Assembly: GCA_963821495.1 (NCBI GenBank)
Contig: CAWGEA010000004.1
Location: 152,230-216,229, forward strand
DNA length: 64,000 nt
Direction: 5' to 3'
Origin: AC-32 sp963821495
GTDB lineage: Bacteria; Actinomycetota; Thermoleophilia; Gaiellales; Gaiellaceae
Shown here: positions 42,577 through 50,465 of the stretch, piece by piece
Numbering within the stretch: position 1 is the first letter of the stretch
How the letters are laid out: every line of letters starts with the position of its first letter
Translations under genes and position numbers: made by a program
The notes under the pieces: model-generated
Told to the model about the DNA's origin: nothing
Databases searched by the model: none
Seen by the model: the letters and a program-made list of their open reading frames with translations, nothing else

Positions 42577-43083
42577 CTAGCGGGCGCGGCGGAGGCGCGC
42601 GCCGAGCGCCAGCAGGCCGAGGAAGACGGGGATGCCGAGCGCCAGCGGGAGGATGCCGCCGGAGTTCAGGGTCTTCCGGTCCTCGATCCGCACGCGCACG
42701 GTCGGCCCCGTCGTCGGCGGGACCGGCGCGCCACTCCTCGGCAGGACGGCGATGTAGATCCCGACAGTGCCCGCGTTCACCGCGTTCAGGCGCCACGTCA
42801 AGACCGCCGAGCCGCCGGCCGGGATCGGCGGGAGGTAGCGGGTCCGGTGCGACGACCAGTCCTCGGGGTCGACGTAGGTGTGGCCGCTGAGGTCGACCAC
42901 GTTCAGGTGCGCGACCAGGCCGGTCGCCGCCGTGCCACGGCGGTTCTCGATCCGCGAGTGCAGGACGAACTTGTGCCCGAGCTTCGTCGCGATCGCGGTG
43001 CGGTCGTTGGTGACCGTGACGCCGCCATGGGCAACCGGAGCGCACGCGAGCAGCAGCACGAAGAGCGCCGCGACCCGCCTCAT
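42577..43083 (-). CDS. exported hypothetical protein with C-terminal membrane anchor
   Basis: 168 residues from ATG 43083, overlapping the stop of the ABC permease (ATGA). A signal peptide (LFVLLLACAPVAHGG) is followed by an immunoglobulin-like beta domain (FVLHSRIENRRGTAATGLVA, then SAVLTWRLNAVNAGTVGIYI) and a C-terminal TM helix (LPLALGIPVFLGLLALG) with basic end. It is the last gene of the ABC operon, so it may be an accessory surface subunit (inference). Confidence 0.7.
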   Translation of the reverse strand: MRRVAALFVLLLACAPVAHGGVTVTNDRTAIATKLGHKFVLHSRIENRRGTAATGLVAHLNVVDLSGHTYVDPEDWSSHRTRYLPPIPAGGSAVLTWRLNAVNAGTVGIYIAVLPRSGAPVPPTTGPTVRVRIEDRKTLNSGGILPLALGIPVFLGLLALGARLRRAR

Positions 43084-43845
43084 CCCGCGACACCTCCGCC
43101 GAGGCGGATGAAACGGCCGCCGGCGACCAGGGCCGCCGCGCCGAAGACGGCCGCGCAGATCAGCGGCGAGAGCAGCCACCAGAGGTCCGTGCTCCAGGCA
43201 TGGCCGCTCGGTGACGATCTTGCCCACGTAGTGCTCTCCGGCGGTGATCGGGTTCAGGCGGAGCAGCAGGTCGCCGGCCCAGCCCTGCTGCGCGCTCGAG
43301 GGCAGCTGGGTCGGGACGAACAGCGCGAGCAGCACGAGCAGGGAGAGCGAGAGGCTCACCCGGTTGGAGCTCGCGAACACGCTGATCAGGAGCCCGAGCG
43401 AGGCCAGGAAGACCGCCAGCAGCGTCCCGACGACGACCCCGGTCACGAGGGCGTCGCCGACGAGGCCCACACCGCGCCCGAGGAACCAGACGTAGGGGAC
43501 CGTCACGAGGAAGGCGGCGGCCCAGAGCGAGAGCGAGCCGAGCAGCTTGCCGGCCGTGATCTCCAGCCGTGGGGCCGGCGTCAGCAGCAGGCTCTCGAGC
43601 GTGCCGCGCTCGCGCTCGCCGCTGATCGTGTCCGCCGCGGCGAGCAGGGCCAGCAGGGCGCCGACCGCGATCGCGACCTGCAGGACGAGGTTGACCGTCT
43701 CACGGTGCTCGAGGAAGTTCAGAGCCCGGTTCGTCGCGACGAGGTAGGCGATCACGCTCAGGAGCAGGCTGAAGGCGAAGGTGAGCAGGAGCCCGCGGCC
43801 GCCGAGCCAGAGGTCGCGAAGCTCCTGCGCCGTCACGACGCGCAC
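43080..43845 (-). pseudogene. ABC-2-type transporter permease with a 1-base insertion
   Basis: From GTG 43845 the frame encodes a six-helix ABC permease (DTISGERERGTLESLLLTPA is the family signature) up to EHYVGKIVTER. There it shifts: the proper C-terminus, WSTDLWWLLSPLICAAVFGA followed by ALVAGGRFIRLGGG, lies in another frame and ends at 43080 on the next gene's ATG. The span is 766 bases, one more than a multiple of three. Removing one base at about 43203 (CGG[c]CATGCC) restores about 254 residues. Confidence 0.75.
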
Positions 43846-43846
43846 G

Positions 43847-44779
43847 TCAACCGGCCTCGGTCATGGCCAGGAAGGCGTCGCTCAGCCGGGCGCCCTCCAG
43901 CTCCGAAGAGAGCAGCGGAATGCCCGCCTCGACGACGGCGTGCACGGCCGTGTTCAGGGAGTCGTCCCGCGTCAGCCGCACGACGAGCAGCCCGGGTTGT
44001 CCGTCGGCGGTCGCCTCGACCCCGTCGACCCCGGCGAGCGCCCGCAGGGCTGCCTCGGCCTCCTCCGGCGGCACGCGCAGACGGCCGCCGCGGGGCGCGG
44101 CCGCGAGCGCCGCGACCTCGGACACCGTTCCCTGCGCCGCGACGCGACCACGGTTGAGGATCAGCACCCGCGAGCACGTCTCCTCGACCTCGGCGAGCAG
44201 ATGCGTGCTCAGCAGCACCGTTGCGCCCCGCTCGCTCGCGATCCGACGGACGGCGCCGAGGATCTGGCGCTGACCCGCCGGGTCGAGGCCGAGCGTCGGC
44301 TCGTCGAGGAAGACGACCTGCGGCTCGTTCACCAGGGCGCGGGCAATCCCGAGCCGCTGACGCATGCCGCGGCTGTAGGTCGAGATCGGTGACCGCCGGC
44401 GCTCGCCGAGCCCGACCTCCTCCAGCAGCGAGGCCGCGAGCGAGCCGGCGTCGGCTCGGCTGCGGCCGTACAGGCGCGCGTGGTAGCGGAGGTACTCCTC
44501 GGCAGTCTGCCGCTCCGGGTAGCCGGCGCTCTCGGGCAGAACCCCGATCCGGCGGCGGATCTCGGCCGGCCGCGTGTGGGGTGAGCCCGCCACCGAGAAG
44601 TCGCCGCGCGTCGGGGCGAGGATCGTCGTCAGCACCCGGATGGCAGTCGTCTTGCCGGCGCCGTTGGGGCCGAGCACGCCGAGGATCTCGCCCCCCTTGG
44701 CCTCGAAGCTGAGGTCGGCGACGGCGACGAGCGAGCCGTAGCGCTTCTCGACGCCGTGCGCCTCGACGGCCGCGCTCAC
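43847..44779 (-). CDS. ABC transporter ATP-binding protein
   Basis: 310 residues from GTG 44779, overlapping the lipoprotein stop. Walker A LGPNGAGKTTAIRV, signature STYSRGMRQRLGIARALV, Walker B QVVFLDEPTLGLDP and the H-loop LLSTHLLAEVEE are all intact. The C-terminal 90 residues are the domain common in drug- and lipid-export ABC-2 ATPases. The permease gene follows one base after its stop. Substrate unknown; the adjoining lipoprotein and two-component system suggest an envelope-stress exporter. Confidence 0.92.
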   Translation of the reverse strand: MSAAVEAHGVEKRYGSLVAVADLSFEAKGGEILGVLGPNGAGKTTAIRVLTTILAPTRGDFSVAGSPHTRPAEIRRRIGVLPESAGYPERQTAEEYLRYHARLYGRSRADAGSLAASLLEEVGLGERRRSPISTYSRGMRQRLGIARALVNEPQVVFLDEPTLGLDPAGQRQILGAVRRIASERGATVLLSTHLLAEVEETCSRVLILNRGRVAAQGTVSEVAALAAAPRGGRLRVPPEEAEAALRALAGVDGVEATADGQPGLLVVRLTRDDSLNTAVHAVVEAGIPLLSSELEGARLSDAFLAMTEAG

Positions 44780-45495
44780 GAGCCTCGACGGAAGTCGACG
44801 AGCTCGTTCCGCTCGTTGCCGCCCTTGACGGTCTGCTCGAGGACGGTTCCGATCCCGCGCACGTAGTACTTGTGGTCGAGCACGCCCGGCTCGAGCGGCG
44901 TCCACTCCCTGGTCAGCATCGCCCCCCGGAAGGTCTTGAACGGGACGGTCGCGAGCAGGCCGACGCGTACTACCTGGAAGTGGTCCTCGGCCTCGCCCTT
45001 CAGGTACTCCTGCCGTGCCGAGCGGCCCGGACGGGGGTGCGCGAACATGAAGACGCCGGGCTTTGCTCCGTCGACGCCGGCCGTCCAGGAGCCGGAGGTG
45101 CTCTTGACGTTGCCGTGCTCGTCGAGCTCCGCGGTCTGCTCGCCGAAGTACCAGACGTTGCCCCTGGCGTCCTGCGAGTACCAGTCGGTCGTGCGCTCCT
45201 CGAGCTTGCCGCGGATGTAGAGCAGGTCCGAGACCGCGACACAGCGGGCGCCAACGATCGTCCTCGTCCGGCGAGTGACGGTCATAACCTCGCGCGAGGG
45301 CTTGCCGTCCTTGATTCCGCGGTAGCGGTAGACCGAGCCCGGGCGCAGCGGGAACCAGGGGTTCGTCACCTTTGCGCTGAAGCCGACACGGGTCGCCGGG
45401 GTCGCGCGCGTGCTCTCGCTCTTGCTCTTCGTGGAGCCGCAGCCGGCCGCGAGCACCAGGGCCACGGCTGCGAGCAGCAGGGTCGCTCGTCTCAT
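44776..45495 (-). CDS. lipoprotein, first gene of the ABC operon
   Basis: 239 residues. Lipobox LVLAAGC at the end of a signal peptide, then a beta-rich domain (NPWFPLRPGSVYRYRGIKDG, VWYFGEQTAELDEHGNV, GVLDHKYYVRGIGTVLEQTV). It resembles secreted beta-barrel lipoproteins of unknown role. It is divergent from an OmpR-type response regulator across an 85-bp gap with repeated GTTCA/TGAAC half-sites. Confidence 0.8.
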   Translation of the reverse strand: MRRATLLLAAVALVLAAGCGSTKSKSESTRATPATRVGFSAKVTNPWFPLRPGSVYRYRGIKDGKPSREVMTVTRRTRTIVGARCVAVSDLLYIRGKLEERTTDWYSQDARGNVWYFGEQTAELDEHGNVKSTSGSWTAGVDGAKPGVFMFAHPRPGRSARQEYLKGEAEDHFQVVRVGLLATVPFKTFRGAMLTREWTPLEPGVLDHKYYVRGIGTVLEQTVKGGNERNELVDFRRGS

Positions 45496-45517
45496 GGCGC
45501 GTACCGTACGAAGGCCC

Positions 45518-45561
45518 GATGAAATCGCGATGAACGCGGTCGTTCATCTCCCGTTCACGAA
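45518..45561. promoter_or_regulatory. putative response-regulator binding array
   Basis: Two GATGAA sites (45518, 45529) and two GTTCA sites (45542, 45553) each repeat with an 11-bp period, and the two pairs point at each other. The inner pair forms the palindrome GATGAACG-CGGT-CGTTCATC (45529-45548). It sits between the divergent lipoprotein/ABC operon and the response regulator gene. Confidence 0.6.
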
Positions 45562-45580
45562 AGGCCGGCAGGATTCGCCC

Positions 45581-46255
45581 ATGCGCGTGCTCGTGGTCGA
45601 GGACGAGCTGCGGATGGCGAGCCTGATCCGTCGCGGCCTGCTGGCCGAAGGCCTGGCCGCCGACGTCGCGCAGACCGGAGAGGACGCGCTCTGGATGGCG
45701 GAGGCCCACGGGTACGACGCCATCGTCCTCGACGTGATGCTGCCCGGGATCAACGGCTTCGAGACGTGCCGGCGGCTGCGCGCCGCCGGCGTCTGGGCGC
45801 CGGTGCTGATGCTGACGGCTCGGGACGCGGTCGAGGATCGCGTCGCAGGGCTGGACACTGGTGCCGACGACTACCTCGTGAAGCCGTTCTCCTTCGCGGA
45901 GCTGCTCGCCCGGCTGCGGGCGCTCGCACGACGCGGCGACTCGGAGCGGCCGAGCGTGCTCGGCGTCGGCGACCTCACCCTCGATCCCGCGAGGCGCGAA
46001 GTGCGCCGCGGCGGCGAGGAGATCGCGCTCTCGCCGAAGGAGTTCGCCCTGCTCGAGACGTTCATGCGCAGGCCCGGCGAGGTGCTCTCACGACTGCACC
46101 TGCTGGAGCACGCGTGGGACTTCGCCTACGACGCACGCTCGAACGTCGTCGACGTCTATATCCGGCACCTGCGGCGCAAGATCGACGAGCCGTTCGGCCG
46201 GCGCTCGCTCGAGACCGTGCGCGGAGCGGGATACCGGCTGCGGGACGAGTCGTGA
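45581..46255 (+). CDS. OmpR-family response regulator
   Basis: 224 residues from ATG 45581. Receiver domain with the acidic pair in VVEDELRMASLI, phosphorylated Asp in DAIVLDVMLPGINGF, Thr in LMLTARDA and Lys in DYLVKPFSFAELLARL. The winged-helix domain covers about residues 130-222 (LSPKEFALLETFMRRPGEVL, RSNVVDVYIRHLRRKID). Partner of the next gene, and probably a regulator of the divergent ABC operon through the 11-bp repeat array. Confidence 0.94.
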   Translation: MRVLVVEDELRMASLIRRGLLAEGLAADVAQTGEDALWMAEAHGYDAIVLDVMLPGINGFETCRRLRAAGVWAPVLMLTARDAVEDRVAGLDTGADDYLVKPFSFAELLARLRALARRGDSERPSVLGVGDLTLDPARREVRRGGEEIALSPKEFALLETFMRRPGEVLSRLHLLEHAWDFAYDARSNVVDVYIRHLRRKIDEPFGRRSLETVRGAGYRLRDES

Positions 46256-47613
46256 GCGGCGTCCCGATCCGGCTGCGGGTGACGGCGGCCTTCGCGGTCG
46301 TGATGGCGATCGTGCTCGCCGCCTCGGGCTGGTTCCTGTACGAGCGGCTCTCGTCGCACCTGACGACCCAGCTCCGACAGGAGCTGCAGGTGCGCTCGCA
46401 GGACCTCGGCGCCCTCGTCGTCGGCGGCGGGTCGCTGGCCCCAGACGCGGGCGGGCAGCTGATCGAGCGCGGCGAGAGCTACGCGCAGCTCGTCGACGGT
46501 CGGCGTGTGGTGGACGCGACGCCGCCGCTCACCGTCAAGCCGATCCTGGGATCGGCAAGGCTCCGGGCAGCCGTCCGCGCGCCGCTCTTCGCCGATCTCG
46601 GCTCGATTCCCGGGCTCAATGAGCCCTCCCGGGCGCTGGCAAGGCCGATCGAGCGCAGCGGCAGGCGGCTCGTGCTGATCGTCGGCGAGACCCGGCAGAA
46701 CGACGTCGAAACGCTTGCGAGCTTCCGGAACGAGCTCCTGATCGCCGGCCCGATCGCCCTGCTGCTCGCGTCGCTGGCCGGGTACCTGCTGGCCGGGATC
46801 GCGCTGCGGCCGGTCGAGGCGATGCGTGGCCGTGCCGCCGAGATCTCGGCAGAGACACCCGGCGAGCGCCTGCCCGTGCCGGCCACGCACGACGAGATCG
46901 AGCGCCTCGGGATCACCCTGAACGAGATGCTGCAGCGGCTCGAGGACGCCCTGCGCCGCGAGCGGGACTTCGTCGCCGACGCGGGGCACGAGCTGCGGAC
47001 GCCCCTCGCGCTGCTGCGAACCGAGCTCGAGCTGGCGCTCCGTCACGGCCTCTCGGCCGAGGAGCTCCGCGCCGCCGTGCGCGTCGCCGTGGAAGAGGTC
47101 GACCGGCTGGCGCAGCTCGCGGAGGACCTGCTCCTGATCGCCCGCTCCGAGCGCGGGGAGCTGCCGCTCAGCATCGAGACGCTGCAGGCCGGGGAGCTGC
47201 TCTCGTCCGTCGCGAGCCGGTTCCAGTGGCGGGCGGACGAGGCGAAGCGCGTGCTCGCCCACGAGGCTCCCGCGGAGTTGCGGCTGCGCGCCGACCGCCT
47301 GCGGCTGGAGCAGGCGCTCGGCAACCTCGTCGACAACGCGCTCCGGCACGGCAGCGGCCGCGTACGGCTCCGGGCCGCGGCGGTCAACGGGTCGGTCGAG
47401 CTCCACGTCGAGGACGAGGGGAGCGGATTCCCCCCGGCGTTCGTCGCCCGTGCGTTCGAGCGCTTTAGCCGGCCCGACGCCGGACGCGAGCGCGGCGGCG
47501 CGGGCCTCGGGCTCTCGATCGTCCGCATGATCGCCGAGGCGCACGGCGGCAGCGCGAACGCGGCGAACGCCGCTGGGGGCGGCGCCGACGTCTGGGTCGC
47601 CGTCCCGCGCTAG
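46252..47613 (+). CDS. sensor histidine kinase
   Basis: 453 residues; GTG 46252 overlaps the response regulator stop. TM helix near residues 10-30, an extracytoplasmic sensor (35-160), a second TM helix (about 162-185) and HAMP. The H-box is DFVADAGHELRTPLALLRTE; the N-box is LGNLVDNALRHGSG and the G-boxes are VEDEGSGFPP and GGAGLGLSIVRMIAEAHGG. An intact CutS/BaeS-like kinase; ligand unknown. Confidence 0.94.
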   Translation: MSGVPIRLRVTAAFAVVMAIVLAASGWFLYERLSSHLTTQLRQELQVRSQDLGALVVGGGSLAPDAGGQLIERGESYAQLVDGRRVVDATPPLTVKPILGSARLRAAVRAPLFADLGSIPGLNEPSRALARPIERSGRRLVLIVGETRQNDVETLASFRNELLIAGPIALLLASLAGYLLAGIALRPVEAMRGRAAEISAETPGERLPVPATHDEIERLGITLNEMLQRLEDALRRERDFVADAGHELRTPLALLRTELELALRHGLSAEELRAAVRVAVEEVDRLAQLAEDLLLIARSERGELPLSIETLQAGELLSSVASRFQWRADEAKRVLAHEAPAELRLRADRLRLEQALGNLVDNALRHGSGRVRLRAAAVNGSVELHVEDEGSGFPPAFVARAFERFSRPDAGRERGGAGLGLSIVRMIAEAHGGSANAANAAGGGADVWVAVPR

Positions 47614-48011
47614 CCCGGGCCGTGGATGCGCTCGAGGCCGTCGTCCGGGAGCGTCTCCCAGCTCGCAAGCGAGCGGGTGTAGATGTGCTTCTCGGGCCGG
47701 CCGAGAACCGGGTCGTCGAGCGCGCTCAGGCGAACGCTCGCCCGGTCGGACTCGGGCCAGCCGCCGCCGAAGAGGTTCGAGCCGCAGACCGAGCAGAACG
47801 TCTTCGCGCTGCCCTCCTCGGGCTGGTAGGTGCGCAGCAGCTCCTCGCCCTCCAGGATCGTCACCTGGTCGCTCGCGAGGCGGCCGTTCGCGGTGCCGAC
47901 CCCGCCGGAGAGCTTCTTGCAGGTCGTGCAGTGGCAGAACGTGCTCGGCTCGAAGGTGTCGGGAACCTCGAATCGGACTCCCCCGCACTGGCAGCTTCCA
48001 CGCAGCGGCAC
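47610..48011 (-). CDS. GFA family (glutathione-dependent formaldehyde-activating-like) protein
   Basis: 133 residues. Zinc sites typical of the GFA fold: GSCQCGGVRFEV, CHCTTCKKLSGG and TFCSVCGSNLFGGG. The family's founding member adds formaldehyde to glutathione, though most members are uncharacterised and actinobacteria use other thiols. It is divergent by 31 bp from a class III-like alcohol dehydrogenase, which fits formaldehyde or aldehyde handling. Confidence 0.87.
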   Translation of the reverse strand: MPLRGSCQCGGVRFEVPDTFEPSTFCHCTTCKKLSGGVGTANGRLASDQVTILEGEELLRTYQPEEGSAKTFCSVCGSNLFGGGWPESDRASVRLSALDDPVLGRPEKHIYTRSLASWETLPDDGLERIHGPG

Positions 48012-48042
48012 GCGCTGAGCCTAACGGCCGTAGGATCGCGGC

Positions 48043-49149
48043 GTGAAGATTCGCGCCGCCGTGCTCGAGCGGTTCGGAGAGCCGCTCGAGGTGCAGGAGC
48101 TCGACCTCGCGGAGCCGCGCGCCGGGGAGGTGCTGGTGCGGCTCGTGGCCTGCGGGGTCTGCCACACCGACCTCTACACCGCGTCGGGCGCGGACCCCTC
48201 CGGCTACGCGCCGGCGGTGCTCGGCCACGAAGGCGCGGGCGTGGTCGAGGCGGTCGGGGAGGGCGTGCGCGACGTCGCGGTCGGCGACCACGTGGTGACG
48301 CTCTTCTCGCCCCAGTGCCGCGAGTGCGAGCACTGCCTCGACCCGCGCACGAACCTCTGCCTCGCGATCCGCGAGCAGCAGGGGCTCGGCCACCTCCCGG
48401 ACGGGACGACGCGGCTCTCGCGCGACGGCGAGCCGATCCGCCACTTCATGGGCACCTCCACCTTCGCCGAGCACACGGTGATGCCCGAGATCGCGCTCGC
48501 GAAGGTGAATCCCGAAGCGCCGCTCGACCGGGCCTGCCTGTTCGCCTGCGGGCTCTCCACCGGGCTCGGCGCGGCGATGAACACGGCGAAGGTGCAGCCC
48601 GGCTCGACCTGCGTCGTCTTCGGCGCGGGAATGGTCGGGCTCGGCGCGGTCGCCGGCTGCCGGCTGCAGGGCGCCGAGCGGATCGTCTGCGTCGACCTCT
48701 CCGACGAGCGGCTCGAGCTGGCGCGCGGCCAGGGCGCGACCGACACGCTCGTCGGCGGCGAGGACACGGTCGAGCGGATCCTCGAGCTGACAGGCGGCTT
48801 CGGCGCCGACTACACGTTCGAGGCGACCGGCAACGTCGCGGTGATGCGGCAGGCGGTCGAGTCCGCGCGCATGGGCTGGGGCCTTGCGACCGTCTGCGGC
48901 GTGGCCGGCAAGGGCGAGACGCTCGACGTCGTGCCCCGCTTCCTGATCACCGGCCGCCGCGTCGCCGGCTCGTCGTTCGGCGGTGTCAAGGGCCGCGACC
49001 AGGTGCCGCAGCTGGTCGAGCGCTGGCTCGGCGGCGAGCTGGACGTCGAGCCGTTCGTCACGCACAAGCTGACGCTGGACGAGGTGAACCGTGGCTTCGA
49101 GCTGATGGAGGCCCAGGACGGCATCCGCAGCGTGATCGACTTCGGCTAG
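48043..49149 (+). CDS. zinc-dependent alcohol dehydrogenase (class III-like)
   Basis: 368 residues. Catalytic zinc region CGVCHTDLYTASG and GHEGAGVVEAVGEGV; structural zinc cysteines CRECEHCLDPRTNLC; Rossmann motif CVVFGAGMVGLGAVAG; GTSTFAEHTVM and KGRDQVPQLVERW are typical of the class III (formaldehyde/mycothiol or glutathione) branch. It oxidises an alcohol or thiohemiacetal with NAD. Pairing with a GFA protein suggests formaldehyde oxidation (inference). Confidence 0.9.
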   Translation: MKIRAAVLERFGEPLEVQELDLAEPRAGEVLVRLVACGVCHTDLYTASGADPSGYAPAVLGHEGAGVVEAVGEGVRDVAVGDHVVTLFSPQCRECEHCLDPRTNLCLAIREQQGLGHLPDGTTRLSRDGEPIRHFMGTSTFAEHTVMPEIALAKVNPEAPLDRACLFACGLSTGLGAAMNTAKVQPGSTCVVFGAGMVGLGAVAGCRLQGAERIVCVDLSDERLELARGQGATDTLVGGEDTVERILELTGGFGADYTFEATGNVAVMRQAVESARMGWGLATVCGVAGKGETLDVVPRFLITGRRVAGSSFGGVKGRDQVPQLVERWLGGELDVEPFVTHKLTLDEVNRGFELMEAQDGIRSVIDFG

Positions 49150-49881
49150 AGGAGCTTGCGAATCGCCGCGACGGTCTCGGCGAAGGCCCCGGCCTCCGGG
49201 TCGATCAGCTCGAAGTGGCCGATGCCCTCGAGGACGACGAGCTCGGCCTCTTCGCCGGCGGCCTGGACGTAGCGCTCGCTCATCGCGAACGGGACGTCGT
49301 CGTCGGCCGTGCCGTGGATCACGACCTGCGGCACGCCGAGCGGAAGCAGCTCCAGCGGCGAGCCGTCGACGAAGTGCTCCGGGCGCCATGAAGCGGGCCG
49401 GTGCGCTCTCGGGGCCTCGCCGCGTGATCGCGTCGCGCACGTCCGAGACCGGGGCGAGCGCGACGACCGGCAGCCGCGTGTGCTTCGCCGCCCAGAGGGC
49501 GAGCTGGCCACCGGCCGAGTGCCCGACGAGCACGGCGCGGCCGTCGTGTTCGAACGGGAGCTCCGGGAGGTGCGACAGCGCCAGGTCGACGTCCTCCCCG
49601 GCCGCCGGCCACTCGCCTCCGGGCACGCCGACGCAGCGGTACTCCAGATTCCAGCTCGCGATCCCGGCCTCGCCGAGCGCCAGGCACATGTGCCCGGTGT
49701 GGATCAGGTTGTAGGTCGCCTGCCAGTAGCCGCCGTGGATCACGACCGCGAGCGGGAACGGCCCGTCGCCGGGCGGCACGCGCAGGTCGCCGAACTGGAG
49801 CGGCTCCGGGCCGTAGGCGACCCGCGCTTCCGCGGCCGGCGGCGGCGGATCGGTGAGGATGTCGGCGCTGTCGCGCGTCAC
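49146..49881 (-). pseudogene. alpha/beta hydrolase (BD-FAE/kynurenine formamidase-like) with a 1-base insertion
   Basis: From GTG 49881 the frame runs through VVIHGGYWQATYN, WNLEYRCVGVPGGEWP, the nucleophile VLVGHSAGGQLALWAAKH and APVSDVRDAITRRG to PARFMAP. There it shifts; the remainder (EHFVDGSPLELLPLG, then VVIHGTADDDVPFAMS and IGHFELID with the acid and His) lies in another frame to 49146. The span of 736 bases is one more than a multiple of three. Removing one G near 49396 (CCC[g]GAG) gives about 244 residues. Confidence 0.75.
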
Positions 49882-50435
49882 AGCGGCGCGTTCCAGGAGC
49901 GGATCACCTGCTCCTCGTGCTCGAAGCCGAGCCTGCTGAGCGTCCCGGAGTCGAGCGCGAACAGCCGTCCGTCCTGCGGCTCGAGCCCGAGCCAGCGGGC
50001 GGCGAGCGCCCGCAGCAGGTGGCCGTGCGCGAACACGAGCACGTCGCCCTCGGCCTGCGAGATCTCTCCCAGCACGCGGTCGGCGCGCTCACCCACGTCC
50101 GCGGGCGACTCGCCGCCGGGCGCGCCGTAGCGCCAGATCGTCCAGTCGGGAACCGTCTCGCGGATCTGCGCGGTCGTCAGCCCCTCGTACTCGCCGTAGT
50201 CCCACTCCGCGAGCTCCTCGCGCACCTGCGGCTCGAAGCCGGCCAGCCGCGCGGTGTCGAGCGCCCGCCGCAGCGGGCTCGAGAGCACGAGCTCGAACTC
50301 GCGCCCGCGCAGCGCCTCGCCGACCGCCCGCGCCTGCCGCTCGCCCGCCTCCGTCAACGGCACGTCCGTGCGGCCCGTGTGGCGGAGCGCCGCGCTCCAC
50401 TCGGTCTCGCCGTGGCGCACGAGGACAACTTCCAC
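49878..50435 (-). CDS. histidine phosphatase (phosphoglycerate mutase-like) family protein
   Basis: 185 residues from GTG 50435 (GTG 50444 is the alternative). Phosphohistidine motif VEVVLVRHGETEWS, LSSPLRRALDTA, EWDYGEYEGLT and the second His in FAHGHLLRALAARW. Members remove phosphate from sugars, cobalamin precursors or proteins; this one is not assignable. Its stop overlaps the hydrolase start (GTGA). Confidence 0.9.
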   Translation of the reverse strand: MEVVLVRHGETEWSAALRHTGRTDVPLTEAGERQARAVGEALRGREFELVLSSPLRRALDTARLAGFEPQVREELAEWDYGEYEGLTTAQIRETVPDWTIWRYGAPGGESPADVGERADRVLGEISQAEGDVLVFAHGHLLRALAARWLGLEPQDGRLFALDSGTLSRLGFEHEEQVIRSWNAPL

Positions 50436-50465
50436 TCGCGCCACCCTAATGCGAGGATTCGGCAC

